Origin: JAJDOD01 sp039024895
Lineage (GTDB): Bacteria > Pseudomonadota > Alphaproteobacteria > Rhodobacterales > Rhodobacteraceae
Reading direction: 5' to 3'
DNA: 64,000 nt
NCBI GenBank assembly: GCA_039024895.1
Contig: JBCCPJ010000012.1
Location: 33,784 to 97,783, forward strand
How positions within the stretch are numbered: position 1 is the stretch's first letter; each line of letters opens with the position of its first letter. Position numbers and translations under genes: made by a program. This document shows, piece by piece, positions 16,640 to 25,932 of the stretch. The notes under the pieces are model-generated. The model had not been told where the DNA came from and did not search any database. It saw nothing but the letters and a program-made list of their open reading frames with translations.

Positions 16640-17913
16640 GCGCAGATGCTCCGACCGGCGATCAGTACATCATGGATCGCGCGATCGTCGCCCATCATGA
16701 TGGTGGGAAAGACCGCCTCCCAGATATCCTCCGCCCGTACGCTCCGTTGGGCAATAGCGGGTGTGGATGACAGGTCGAGGATCACGAGGTCCGCCTCAAA
16801 CCCCGGCGCCAACCGCCCGATATGGGCTTCCTGTCGCAGCGCTTTCGCAGAGCCGCCGGTCGCCAGCCACAAGAGTTCCGCCGGGTGGAGCGCCAAGCCC
16901 CGCAACTCGGCCACCTCATAGGCTGCAGCCATGGTGCGCAGCATCGAAAAGGAGGACCCACCGCCCGTATCCGTTGCCAATCCCACGGGCATGCGGCGCG
17001 CGAGGGTCATATCGAACAGGCCCGATCCGATGAACATGTTGGAGGTCGGACAATGGGCGAGGGCGGCGCCGACCTCCGCCAGCCGATCCCGCTCGCGTGC
17101 GGTCAGATGAATGGCATGCCCATAGACGCCACGCTCTCCGAGAAGCCCGGCGGCCTCGTAGGTATCCAAATAGTCCCGCGCCTCCGGGCAGAGCTGCTGC
17201 ACCCATGCCACTTCATCGGTTTGTTCCGAGAGATGCGTCTGCATCAAACAATCGGGCGCCTCCGCCCAAAGTGCGCCAAGTGCCTCCAACTGCGCCGGCG
17301 TTGAGGTTGGCGTGAAACGGGGCGTGATCGCGTAAGTCAGACGATCAACACCATGCCAGCGCGCGATCAGCGTCTTGCTTTCATCATAGGCGCGCTGCGC
17401 GGTGTCGCAGAGCCCCTCCGGCGCATGCTGATCCATGCAGGTTTTACCTGCAATCGCGCGAACACCGCGCCGCGCCGCTTCGGCAAAGAACGCTGTTACG
17501 CTGCCGGGATGGCTAGTGGCATAACTCGCAACCGTTGTTGTCCCCGCCGCCAGTGACAGCTCGAAAAACCTCTCTGCGATTTCAGCAGCGTAGGCGTCAT
17601 CCTTAAACCTCATTTCTTCAGGAAACGTGTAGGCGTTCAACCAGTCGATCAGACGCTTTCCCCAACTCGCGATGATGGCGGTCTGGGGGTAATGCACATG
17701 GGCATCGATGAACCCCGGCAAGATCAATGCCGCGCCATAGTCGGTCACCGCCGTCAAAGGATGCGCGCGGCGGAGGTTGTCCGCCGTCCCGATGTCGGCA
17801 ATGCGACCGTCACGGATCAAGACGGCCCCCCGGCTATCATGCTGTGCGTCATCGGGGTCAGGCCCGTTCAGGATCAGGGTTTGCCCCAACAAAAGGCGGT
17901 CGTTTGCGGTCAT
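16633..17913 (-). CDS. guaD: Guanine deaminase
   Basis: The 426-residue amidohydrolase converts guanine to xanthine. Metal-binding residues are visible in PGFIDAHVHYPQ (H72, H74), then QTHLSEQTDEV, YGHAIHLTARERDRL and ALAHCPTSNMFIGSGLFD; GLATDTGGGSSFSML is the final metal Asp segment. SWGKRLIDWLNAYTFPEE is characteristic of guanine deaminases. The gene is followed by a LysE-type exporter gene and faces the 8-oxoguanine deaminase gene across 94 bp of terminal sequence, so both deaminases probably serve purine catabolism. Confidence 0.93.
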   Translation of the reverse strand: MTANDRLLLGQTLILNGPDPDDAQHDSRGAVLIRDGRIADIGTADNLRRAHPLTAVTDYGAALILPGFIDAHVHYPQTAIIASWGKRLIDWLNAYTFPEEMRFKDDAYAAEIAERFFELSLAAGTTTVASYATSHPGSVTAFFAEAARRGVRAIAGKTCMDQHAPEGLCDTAQRAYDESKTLIARWHGVDRLTYAITPRFTPTSTPAQLEALGALWAEAPDCLMQTHLSEQTDEVAWVQQLCPEARDYLDTYEAAGLLGERGVYGHAIHLTARERDRLAEVGAALAHCPTSNMFIGSGLFDMTLARRMPVGLATDTGGGSSFSMLRTMAAAYEVAELRGLALHPAELLWLATGGSAKALRQEAHIGRLAPGFEADLVILDLSSTPAIAQRSVRAEDIWEAVFPTIMMGDDRAIHDVLIAGRSICAC

Positions 17914-17990
17914 GGCCAGAGCTAAGCCATGTCGCGTTGAGCTTGTCCATGGCCCGCGTTAGAAGATGGGCAAATGCGGAGGCAGCCTCG

Positions 17991-19376
17991 ATGACCGAGC
18001 AACCCCAGACGAGCGACAGCGAAACGCCAGAGGCGGCGCAGGAGCTTGACGAGGGGCGGGCCTCAAGCGTCCGCCTTGCGCTGGCAGAGGGCGATGTGGC
18101 GCGCCTGAGGGAGCTGTTCGAGCCCCTCCACCCTGCTGATGTCGCTGACCTTTTGGAGCAACTTGACAACACGCAGCGGCGCGAGCTTCTCAACTTGGCA
18201 GGAGAGCTTGTCGACGGCGAAGTCCTCTCCGAATTGGAAGAGGACTTGCGCGAAAGCGTCATCGAAGCGCTCCCGCAGGAACAATTGGCGGAAGCGGTCC
18301 GCGAACTCGAGTCGGACGACGTTGTTGACCTCCTCGAAGACCTCGGCGAACCGCAACAAGAAGCGCTCCTTGACGTGCTTGAAGTCGGTGATCGTGTCGC
18401 TGTGGAGCGGGCGCTGTCTTATCCCGAGTATTCCGCCGGTCGTCTCATGCAGCGCGAAGTTGTCGCAGCGCCGGAGCATTGGACGGTTGGCGATGCCATC
18501 GATCACCTGCGCGCGCGCGATGACCTGCCGGATCAGTTCTACCACGTGATCCTCACCGATCCGCGGTACCGCCCCGTGGCCTATGTCACGCTGGGGCGCA
18601 TTATGTCCTCGGCGCGGACCATACCGCTGAGCGATCTGACCGAGGAGAGTTTTCGCACCTTCACCGTGAGCCAACCTGAAAGCGACATTGCCTATGCTTT
18701 CAACCAATATCACCTGATTTCGGCACCCGTCGTGGACGAGGATGGCCGCTTGGTCGGTGTGATCACAATCGATGACGCCATGGCCGTTCTCGATGAGGAA
18801 CACGAAGAGGACGTCTTTCGCCTCGCCGGCGTGGGCGATGAAAGCCTGTCGAACTCGACGCTCGAAATCGTCAAACGCCGTTTCCCGTGGCTTGCGGTTA
18901 ATCTGTTTACCGCCATTCTCGTGTCCCTGGTGATCGCACAATTCGAAAGCGTGCTCGCCGCCGTAGTCGCCCTTGCCGTTCTCATGCCCCTTGTTGCCTC
19001 CATGGGGGGTAATGCGGCGACGCAATCCATGACCGTGGCGGTCCGTGCCTTGGCAACCCGTGACCTGACCGCTTCGAACGCGTTGCGGGTGATCCGCCGC
19101 GAAAGCGTCGCCGGTCTGCTGAACGGCCTGATCTTTGCGGTCATCATGGGCGTCGTCGGCACCCTATGGTTCGGGGAACCGATGATCGGTGTCGTGATCG
19201 CCATCGCCATGGTGGTCAACTTGCTGGTCGCGGGCCTTGCTGGTGTCCTCGTCCCGCTCGGGCTCGAAAAAGTGGGCGTGGACCCGGCGCTCGCCTCGGG
19301 GACATTCGTAACAACGGTGACGGATGTTGTCGGTTTCTTTGTGTTCCTCGGTCTTGCGTCTTTGGTGCTGCTCTGA
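17991..19376 (+). CDS. mgtE: MgtE-family magnesium transporter
   Basis: The product is 461 residues from the ATG at 17991, chosen because GGAGG lies 8 bases upstream and the length matches the family; the frame is open further upstream. The architecture is typical: an acidic N domain of MgtE superhelical repeats (LHPADVADLLEQL, LEDLGEPQQEALLDVLEV) to about residue 130, two CBS domains to about 265 (PLSDLTEESFRTFTVSQ, LVGVITIDDAM), and a five-helix membrane domain with MGGNAATQSMTVAVRAL. It takes up Mg2+ through the inner membrane and gates on cytoplasmic Mg2+. No Mg riboswitch was seen upstream. Its stop overlaps the next start (TGATG). Confidence 0.95.
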   Translation: MTEQPQTSDSETPEAAQELDEGRASSVRLALAEGDVARLRELFEPLHPADVADLLEQLDNTQRRELLNLAGELVDGEVLSELEEDLRESVIEALPQEQLAEAVRELESDDVVDLLEDLGEPQQEALLDVLEVGDRVAVERALSYPEYSAGRLMQREVVAAPEHWTVGDAIDHLRARDDLPDQFYHVILTDPRYRPVAYVTLGRIMSSARTIPLSDLTEESFRTFTVSQPESDIAYAFNQYHLISAPVVDEDGRLVGVITIDDAMAVLDEEHEEDVFRLAGVGDESLSNSTLEIVKRRFPWLAVNLFTAILVSLVIAQFESVLAAVVALAVLMPLVASMGGNAATQSMTVAVRALATRDLTASNALRVIRRESVAGLLNGLIFAVIMGVVGTLWFGEPMIGVVIAIAMVVNLLVAGLAGVLVPLGLEKVGVDPALASGTFVTTVTDVVGFFVFLGLASLVLL

Positions 19377-19924
19377 TGGACAAAAAATCTCTCCGAAAAG
19401 AATTGGCTGCCCGGCGCGAAAAGGCGGCGGCCAGCGTCGATCAGGCCGTGGCCTGCGCAGAACTGGCGGATGTTCTGTCTGAAACCACCGGCGCAGTCTC
19501 GTTTTTCTGGCCGATCCGAAGCGAGATTGATGCCCGCCCGGTGATGACAGCCCTTGCGGCCCGCCGCATCGTTTGCCTGCCGCTGACCCAGGGGCGGGCC
19601 GCGCTCACCTTTCGCCAATGGATGCCGGAGGCAGAGATGGGGACCGACGGGTTCGGCGTGCCCGTCCCCCTCGATACTCAGCCAGTTGTGCCGGATACCC
19701 TTGTGGTCCCGATGCTTGGCGTCGACCGTGTCGGCCACCGCCTGGGGTACGGGGCGGGGCACTATGATCGCACGCTTGAGGCGTTGCGTGCTGAACGCCC
19801 CGTTCTCGCGATCGGCTTCGCTTTCGAAGCGCAGCGCCTCGATATGCTCTTGCCGATTGAGCCCACCGATCAACCACTCAACCTTTTGGTGACCGAAGCG
19901 GGACGATACAGCTTCGAAGGATAG
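19376..19924 (+). CDS. 5-formyltetrahydrofolate cyclo-ligase
   Basis: The 182-residue product converts 5-formyl-THF to 5,10-methenyl-THF with ATP, in the cytoplasm. The N-terminal basic helix KKSLRKELAARREK and the signature VPMLGVDRVGHRLGYGAGHYDRTL are clear, with the phosphate-binding glycines in GYGAGHYDR. The start ATG overlaps the stop codon of mgtE (TGATG), so the frame begins at 19376 even though the frame is open further upstream. Together with YmdB downstream it forms a dense run of plus-strand genes. Confidence 0.93.
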   Translation: MDKKSLRKELAARREKAAASVDQAVACAELADVLSETTGAVSFFWPIRSEIDARPVMTALAARRIVCLPLTQGRAALTFRQWMPEAEMGTDGFGVPVPLDTQPVVPDTLVVPMLGVDRVGHRLGYGAGHYDRTLEALRAERPVLAIGFAFEAQRLDMLLPIEPTDQPLNLLVTEAGRYSFEG

Positions 19925-19987
19925 CGTTTTCTATATATTTTAACGCCTGCCCTTGCCTTGCTCGGGGCAGCAGTCTAGCTCACCTCC

Positions 19988-20797
19988 ATGCGACTGTTGT
20001 ATCTCGGTGACGTCGTGGGCCGCGCGGGCCGGGCGGCGATCACTGGTCGCCTGCAAGAGTTGCGTGATCGTCTCAAGGCTGATTTTGTCGTGGTCAACGG
20101 CGAAAATGCGACCTCTGGCATTGGGTTATCCGTGGAACACGCGGCTCTGATCCTCGGCGCGGGCGCCAATGTGATCACGCTTGGCGACCATGCCTTCGAT
20201 CAAAGGGATATGCTGGCCGGTATCGCTAAAGAACAACGCATCTTGCGACCGATCAATTACTCCAAGGCAGCGCCGGGGGTGGGGGCGCGGGTGTTCGACG
20301 CACCCGGTGGTCGCAAAGTGCTTGTGGCCCAAGTGCTCGGGCAGGTGTTCATGAAGCGCCCCTACGATGATCCCTTCTCGGCGGTTGAGGCCGTCCTCAA
20401 AAAACACCCGCTCGGCGGATTGGTGCAGGCCAGTCTGATCGACATCCATTGCGAGGCAACGTCGGAGAAAATGGCCATGGGGCATTTCTGCGACGGCCGG
20501 GCGAGCGCCGTGATCGGCAGCCACACCCATGTTCCGACCGGCGATTGCATGCTGTTGCCGGGGGGCACGGCCTATATGACCGATGCGGGTATGTGCGGGG
20601 ACTACAACTCCGTTATCGGGATGGAAAAAGACGAACCCATGCGCCGATTTATCACCGGGATGACCAAGGGCCGGTTCCAGCCATCCACCGGGGAGGCAAC
20701 GCTGTCCGGTGCGTTGATCGAAACGGATGACGCCACGGGCAAGGCTAAATCAATCGTACCGGTGCGCGAGGGTGGCGTGCTGGAACCCACGTCTTAA
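19988..20797 (+). CDS. YmdB-family metallophosphoesterase (TIGR00282 type)
   Basis: The 269-residue product begins directly with RLLYLGDVVGRAGR, with D8 in the metal-binding GDxxG element, followed by NGENATSG (N37-N40) and LGDHAFD (D67, H68). Later DIHCEATSEK, GSHTHVPTGD and YMTDAGMCGDYNSVIGM complete the family pattern. Members such as B. subtilis YmdB hydrolyse cyclic nucleotides (2',3'-cAMP and 3',5'-cAMP) and affect RNA turnover and biofilms. The role here is inferred from the family. The gene follows the cyclo-ligase by 63 bp and no terminator is apparent between. Confidence 0.9.
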   Translation: MRLLYLGDVVGRAGRAAITGRLQELRDRLKADFVVVNGENATSGIGLSVEHAALILGAGANVITLGDHAFDQRDMLAGIAKEQRILRPINYSKAAPGVGARVFDAPGGRKVLVAQVLGQVFMKRPYDDPFSAVEAVLKKHPLGGLVQASLIDIHCEATSEKMAMGHFCDGRASAVIGSHTHVPTGDCMLLPGGTAYMTDAGMCGDYNSVIGMEKDEPMRRFITGMTKGRFQPSTGEATLSGALIETDDATGKAKSIVPVREGGVLEPTS

Positions 20798-20870
20798 TTC
20801 CCGTCAGATGTTCGCAAAAGCGATTGCAAATCAGAGGTATACCAGATAGCGCTCCGATCTGGGCCCTGGA

Positions 20871-21791
20871 TTGGAACATGATGTGGCGCGCGGATCGACT
20901 TCAACCTTGTTTCTTTTCGCGGTCCTCATCCTGATGGGGGCAGGCTGGGGCGCGACCCAGCCGCTCAGCAAGGTTGCGGTCAGCGAAGGGTACCGCCATT
21001 TCGGCCTTGTCTTCTGGCAACTGGTGATCGGCGCGCTTGCGCTCGGCGCTGTCCAAACGGTCCGCCGGATACCCCTGCGCACCGATAGCGCTGCACTCCG
21101 GGTCTATGTCTTTATCGCGCTGGTCGGGACCGTCATTCCCAATTCGACGAGCTATGAAGCAATCCGCCATCTGCCTTCAGGTCTTGTCTCGATCCTATTG
21201 GCCTTGGTGCCGATGTTCGCCTATCCCATGGCGCTGCTCCTCGGTAATGAGCGGTTTGTTCTTCTGCGCTTCGCCGGTCTCGTCTTCGGCTTGATCGGCG
21301 TCCTTTTGATTGTGGCCCCCGAGGGCAGCCTGCCGGATCGGTCGATGGTGCTTTTCATCCCAATCGCCTTGATTGCTCCCTTGTTCTACAGCTTCGAAGG
21401 CAATGCGGTGGCTCGGTGGGGCACGGCGGGTCTCGCGCCGATGGAGGTGCTGCTCGGGGCATCTCTGACAGGCGCCATCCTTGTCTTGCCGTTGGCGCTC
21501 GGCACGGGGCAATTCATCGACCCACGCCCGCCCTGGGGCGCGCCAGACTGGGCACTCATTGCGGCATCGCTGATCCATGTGGTCGTTTACACCACTTACG
21601 TTTGGCTCGTCGGACGGGCAGGACCGGTCTTTGCAGTCCAGGTTAGCTATCTGGTGACCGGGTTTGGGGTCTTTTGGGCCTTTATGTTTCTCGGAGAGCG
21701 CTACTCGGCCTGGGTCTGGGCGGCGATGGCGGTGATGCTGATCGGCATGTTTCTGGTTCAGCCGCGCCCCCGCGTTGCCAAGGACGCTTGA
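20871..21791 (+). CDS. EamA-type DMT-family transporter
   Basis: The 306-residue product has ten hydrophobic helices arranged as two EamA repeats, including ILMGAGWGATQPLSKVAV and the second-half motif ALIAASLIHVVVYTTYVWL. A TTG start at 20871 gives the sequence MEHDVARGS; a GTG at 20883 is an alternative. The substrate of such drug/metabolite transporters cannot be read from sequence; amino acids, sugars or nucleosides are usual. The gene lies upstream of an SLC13-type permease gene in the same direction, with 22 bp between. Confidence 0.85.
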   Translation: MEHDVARGSTSTLFLFAVLILMGAGWGATQPLSKVAVSEGYRHFGLVFWQLVIGALALGAVQTVRRIPLRTDSAALRVYVFIALVGTVIPNSTSYEAIRHLPSGLVSILLALVPMFAYPMALLLGNERFVLLRFAGLVFGLIGVLLIVAPEGSLPDRSMVLFIPIALIAPLFYSFEGNAVARWGTAGLAPMEVLLGASLTGAILVLPLALGTGQFIDPRPPWGAPDWALIAASLIHVVVYTTYVWLVGRAGPVFAVQVSYLVTGFGVFWAFMFLGERYSAWVWAAMAVMLIGMFLVQPRPRVAKDA

Positions 21792-21812
21792 TGCGCCGGT
21801 CAAATCACGCCA

Positions 21813-23606
21813 GTGTTCGGATCAATGGCTGAGCTGTTCTCGCTTTCGGATACCGCAGAGGCGGTGCTGGCACTGGCTGTGATCGCCGTCATGTTCCTGT
21901 TGTTTTTGCGCGAAACCTATCCGCCCGAGGTCACTGCGATGGCGGCGGCAGCAGCAATGCTGGTTCTCGGTATCTTGCCCTATGACGCCGCGCTGGAGGT
22001 GTTGGCGAACCCAGCACCTTGGACGATCCTGGCAATGTTCATCGTGATGGGGGGGCTGGTGCGGACAGGCGCACTCGCCTGGTTTACCCAAATGGCCGAA
22101 GCGCGGGCGGAGACAAACCCGGTGCAAGCCGTTGTGGCCTTGATGGGGCTCGTCGTCGTGGCATCGGCCTTTGTCAACAACACGCCAGTTGTTCTTGTGA
22201 TGATCCCGGTCTTTGTGCAACTTGGGAAGAAACTGGGAATATCGCCGAGCAAACTACTCATTCCCCTGTCTTACGCCGCCATCCTGGGCGGGACGCTGAC
22301 CCTGATCGGCACGTCGACCAACCTTCTTGTCGATGGGGTGGCGCGCACCGAAGGCATGGCCGCCTTCTCTATTTTCGAGGTAACGCCGCTCGCGATCTGC
22401 CTTGTGGCCTGGGGGGCCGTGTATTTGCGCTTTGTCGCCCCGCGCTTGCTGCCGGAAAGGGCCAGCATGGCGAGCCTCTTGTCGGATAGCAGTAAACGGA
22501 AGTTTTTCACCGAAGTGGCCGTGCCGGAACGCAGCACTTTCATCGGTCGCAAGGTCGTCGATGTGGAGCGGTTTAAGCGCGAGGGCGTTCGCTTGATCGA
22601 TGTTTTGCGGGGCGACCTGTCGCTCCGCCGGAATTTGGACGATGTTGTTCTCCAGGCGGGCGACAGGGTGGTGCTTCGCACGCAGATGGGGGAACTCCTG
22701 GGGCTTCAGGAAAGCCCGGATGTGCGGTTGGTGGAAAAGCTATCTTCCGTGGAAACGACCACGGTGGAAGTGCTGATTACACCGGGTGCAAGCATTGTCG
22801 GGCGCACGCTCGGGGCGCTGCGGCTTCGGCGGCGCTACGGGGTCTATCCGCTGGCGGTGCATCGCCAGAACCAGAACATCGGGCGGAAGCTCGATGATCT
22901 GGTGGTGCGTGTGGGCGACACATTGTTGTTGGAAGGGGCGGCGGAGGATATCGCGCGGCTGGCCGCCGATGCGGGGCTGGTGAATGTCGCCCAGCCGACA
23001 GAGCGGGCCTATCGCCGCCGTCACGCGCCGATTGCGATCATCGCGCTCGTGGGCATTGTGGCCCTTGCCGCCCTTGGTGTGGCGCCGATCCTGGCGCTCG
23101 CTGTGGTGGCGATGGCTCTTCTGTTCGTCACGCGCTGCATCGACGCCGACGAAGCGTTTTCCGTGATCGATGGGCGGCTTCTGGCGCTTATCTTCTCGAT
23201 GCTGGCCATCGGTGCCGGGTTGCAGGCGACCGGTGCGATTGAGTTGATCGTGGACGCCGTGTCGCCTTTGTTGATGGACCTGCCACCCTGGGCGATTGTC
23301 TGGGCTATTTACCTTTTGACCTCCGTTTTGACGGAGCTGGTATCCAATAACGCGGTGGCTGTCGTGGTGACGCCGATTGCCATCGGATTGGCGCAATCGC
23401 TGGGTGTAGACCCGCGCCCGTTGGTGATCGCCGTTATGGTTGCGGCGTCGGCGGCGTTTTCGACGCCGATCGGGTACCAAACCAACATGTTGGTTTATGG
23501 GCCGGGGGGATATCGGTTCGGTGACTTCTTGAAAGTCGGCATCCCGTTGAACCTCAGCACGGGTTTGATCTCTGCCATCCTCATCCCGCTGATTTGGCCG
23601 CTCTAG
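21813..23606 (+). CDS. SLC13/DASS-family permease with two central TrkA-C domains
   Basis: The 597-residue product has N-terminal membrane helices (to about residue 195), two cytoplasmic RCK/TrkA-C-type domains (roughly 215-300 and 310-395; e.g. ERSTFIGRKVVDVERFKREG and TPGASIVGRTLGALRLRRRYG), and a C-terminal membrane half (405-597). The helix-hairpin motifs SNNAVAVVVTPIAIG and FVNNTPVVLVMIPVFV correspond to the SNT/NNTP substrate and sodium site. This is the layout of DASS carriers for sulfate, sulfite or dicarboxylates. The start is uncertain: GTG at 21813 or ATG at 21825, neither with a strong ribosome binding site. Confidence 0.9.
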   Translation: MFGSMAELFSLSDTAEAVLALAVIAVMFLLFLRETYPPEVTAMAAAAAMLVLGILPYDAALEVLANPAPWTILAMFIVMGGLVRTGALAWFTQMAEARAETNPVQAVVALMGLVVVASAFVNNTPVVLVMIPVFVQLGKKLGISPSKLLIPLSYAAILGGTLTLIGTSTNLLVDGVARTEGMAAFSIFEVTPLAICLVAWGAVYLRFVAPRLLPERASMASLLSDSSKRKFFTEVAVPERSTFIGRKVVDVERFKREGVRLIDVLRGDLSLRRNLDDVVLQAGDRVVLRTQMGELLGLQESPDVRLVEKLSSVETTTVEVLITPGASIVGRTLGALRLRRRYGVYPLAVHRQNQNIGRKLDDLVVRVGDTLLLEGAAEDIARLAADAGLVNVAQPTERAYRRRHAPIAIIALVGIVALAALGVAPILALAVVAMALLFVTRCIDADEAFSVIDGRLLALIFSMLAIGAGLQATGAIELIVDAVSPLLMDLPPWAIVWAIYLLTSVLTELVSNNAVAVVVTPIAIGLAQSLGVDPRPLVIAVMVAASAAFSTPIGYQTNMLVYGPGGYRFGDFLKVGIPLNLSTGLISAILIPLIWPL

Positions 23607-23716
23607 CGCGGGCCTGCCTTATAATCCGTAATAAAAGCGATTCAAGTTAAGGCGGGATGCTCTAGCGCGGGCCCGCAATGAAGATTTTGTCGCGGGCGTA
23701 CAGCTATCCCGCGGCC

Positions 23717-25831
23717 CTAAAGATGCTTCTGGGCCTTGGGGGCGCCGGGCATGATGCCTTCGCTTCGAATGAGTGAAAAGGCCCGGTTGGCAGAGAGCGC
23801 CTTCCCAAAGAGCGGGCCCTGAAGGGTTTGACACCCGAATTTGCTCAGGAGCGTGGCTTGTTCTTCGTGGGCGACCCCATCGGCGCAGGTTTCGAGCCCA
23901 AGGGCAGTGGCCATCTGTAGGACGGAGCGGACGATTTCCGCAGAATTCGGATCGGTTGCGACACCGGCGACGAAACTGCGATGCAGTTTGAGCTTGTTGA
24001 ACCTGTAGCGCTGCAAATGTTGCAGCGAGGAGGTGCCGGACCCGAACTTGTCCATGACGAGCCGCACGCCCAATTCATGGAGGGCGTCGAATTGAAAGAG
24101 CGCCGTATCCGCCGTGGAGAGCAGCGCGCTTTCGCTAATCTCAAGCTCGAGGAGATGTGCCGACAAGTTGCTCTGGCGTAGCGTTGTTACAATGGTCGGA
24201 AGCAGACTGTCATGGAGGAAACAGACAGGCGAAACCTTGAGGGCCACCGTCAGATTGGGCCAGGACATGGCCGTGCGGCAGGCCGTTTTCAGAACATATG
24301 CAAAGATCGGCACGATCAGCCCGGTCTCCTCCGCGACAGACAGAAACTCGTCGGCATAGACAGCGCCGTGGTCGGGACGGTTCCAGCGGAGCCGTGTTTC
24401 GAACCCGGCAATGCCGCCTGACATGGCGCGCATGACAGGGCGATAGTAAATGTCGATTTCGTTGTTGGGAACTGCATGACGCAGATCACGCTCCATACCG
24501 ATCCGCGCGTGTAACGCGTCGGTCATCGCGCTGTCATGGAGACGATAGATATTGCCACCCGCCGCTTTGGCTTCATACATCGCGGTATCCGCGTCGCGCA
24601 GAAGTGTTGTGATTTCACCTTCTTCCGGCGCTGCGATGGCACAGCCAAGGCTTGCCGTCATCTCGAGGTTCACGCCGTCAACATGGATGGGGTCTCGGAG
24701 CGATTTCAAGATGCTGAGGCAAAGATGCTCCGCCGCTTCGGGCTGCGCGCCATTGGCCTGAACGATGCTGAACGCGTCGCCGCCGATCCGCCCAAGGCTG
24801 TCTTGGGGTCCCAGAAGATCGCTTAGGCGGTTGGCGACCTCCGTCAGGACACGGTCGCCCGTTGCGTGCCCGTAGCCGTCGTTCACCGCTTTGAAAGTGT
24901 CGAGATCGATATGGATCACCGCCACATCTCCACCCGAGAGCGCCCGCGCGCCCAAGGCTTGCGCCCCGCGTTCGACAATGAGCTTCTTCGTTGGAAGGCC
25001 TGTTAGCGGGTCGTTGAAAGCTGTCGCTTTTGCTTCTTTTTCGGTTTCGATCTGTTCTGTGACATCGGTGGCAATTCCGCGATATCCGATGAACCCACCG
25101 CCCTCGTCATAGCGCGCAGCTCCGGTCAGGCGATAGAGTTGCCGCCGCGTGCCAGCTTCGTAGCGGCAAAGGAGATTGTCGAGCGGACGGCCACTGACCA
25201 ATTCAAGCGCGCGGGGCGCATCGTCGTCGCGCAGAACCGTCAATAATCGATCGAACGGATGGCCGAGCAACGTGTCGAGATCGGTGCCCTGACCAAACCG
25301 ACCGCCCGCGAATACCAGCCGTGCCGATGCGTCGGTTTCCCAGCAAAAATCTGCCCCAAGAAGGGTAAATTCCTGAAATCGTTGTAAATCCTCTTCATCA
25401 ACTTCGGGTTGCGGCACTTCAGGTTCAGGCGCTTTTAAAGCCGTTTCCGCGAGCGCCGCGACCGAACGGCTCAAATCGCCGATTTCGTCTGATGTGTCCA
25501 AAATCGTCGGTTTCAACCTGGTTCCTTCGGCAAGCTCTCGAGTGGCAGTTTTGAGCGTCCGGATCGGTGTGGTGATCTGGCGCTGCGCCAAGAGGGCAAG
25601 GGCGGCGAGCACCAGCACGACACCGGCGATGCCTGGCGTGAAAGACAATAAGCCAAAGCGGATTTGCTCATGGAGCGTGATCGCCGCCTCCGTCGGCGCT
25701 TCGACGGTAATGTAAGTGGTGGCAAAGCGCGCTTCGACCTCACTCAACGCGAGATATGCTGGCAGCAGTCCAACAACCGCGGCGGTGAAGGCTAGGCATA
25801 GAGCGAGGGATATCTTCGGTTTCAATCTCAC
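23717..25831 (-). CDS. Membrane GGDEF-EAL protein with degenerate catalytic motifs
   Basis: The 704-residue product begins with a signal-anchor helix, a second helix at about 60-82, then HAMP-like and coiled segments, a PAS-like domain (about 150-255), GGDEF (about 268-430) and EAL (about 445-690). The GGDEF signature is GGDAF (350-354), with Glu replaced by Ala. In the EAL domain EAL is ETR (478-480), the second Asp of DDFG is Lys (K595), the KID element is KLH (H617 for Asp) and AEGVE is ADGVA. Most metal ligands are therefore lost. Neither cyclase nor phosphodiesterase activity is expected; a c-di-GMP or GTP sensor role is an inference. GTG start. Confidence 0.9.
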   Translation of the reverse strand: MRLKPKISLALCLAFTAAVVGLLPAYLALSEVEARFATTYITVEAPTEAAITLHEQIRFGLLSFTPGIAGVVLVLAALALLAQRQITTPIRTLKTATRELAEGTRLKPTILDTSDEIGDLSRSVAALAETALKAPEPEVPQPEVDEEDLQRFQEFTLLGADFCWETDASARLVFAGGRFGQGTDLDTLLGHPFDRLLTVLRDDDAPRALELVSGRPLDNLLCRYEAGTRRQLYRLTGAARYDEGGGFIGYRGIATDVTEQIETEKEAKATAFNDPLTGLPTKKLIVERGAQALGARALSGGDVAVIHIDLDTFKAVNDGYGHATGDRVLTEVANRLSDLLGPQDSLGRIGGDAFSIVQANGAQPEAAEHLCLSILKSLRDPIHVDGVNLEMTASLGCAIAAPEEGEITTLLRDADTAMYEAKAAGGNIYRLHDSAMTDALHARIGMERDLRHAVPNNEIDIYYRPVMRAMSGGIAGFETRLRWNRPDHGAVYADEFLSVAEETGLIVPIFAYVLKTACRTAMSWPNLTVALKVSPVCFLHDSLLPTIVTTLRQSNLSAHLLELEISESALLSTADTALFQFDALHELGVRLVMDKFGSGTSSLQHLQRYRFNKLKLHRSFVAGVATDPNSAEIVRSVLQMATALGLETCADGVAHEEQATLLSKFGCQTLQGPLFGKALSANRAFSLIRSEGIMPGAPKAQKHL

Positions 25832-25932
25832 ACCCCACGACCTGCACCGAAAACTGCAAGGAATTGGTTAAAGCCCGCTGGTACTCTGCCGGAGAATGCG
25901 CCAATTTCTCTCCCACAACCAAAGGAGTGCCC

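Noticed and set aside
18710..19873. 387-codon minus-strand frame
   Set aside because: It is antisense to mgtE and the cyclo-ligase gene, and its product has no conserved domain.
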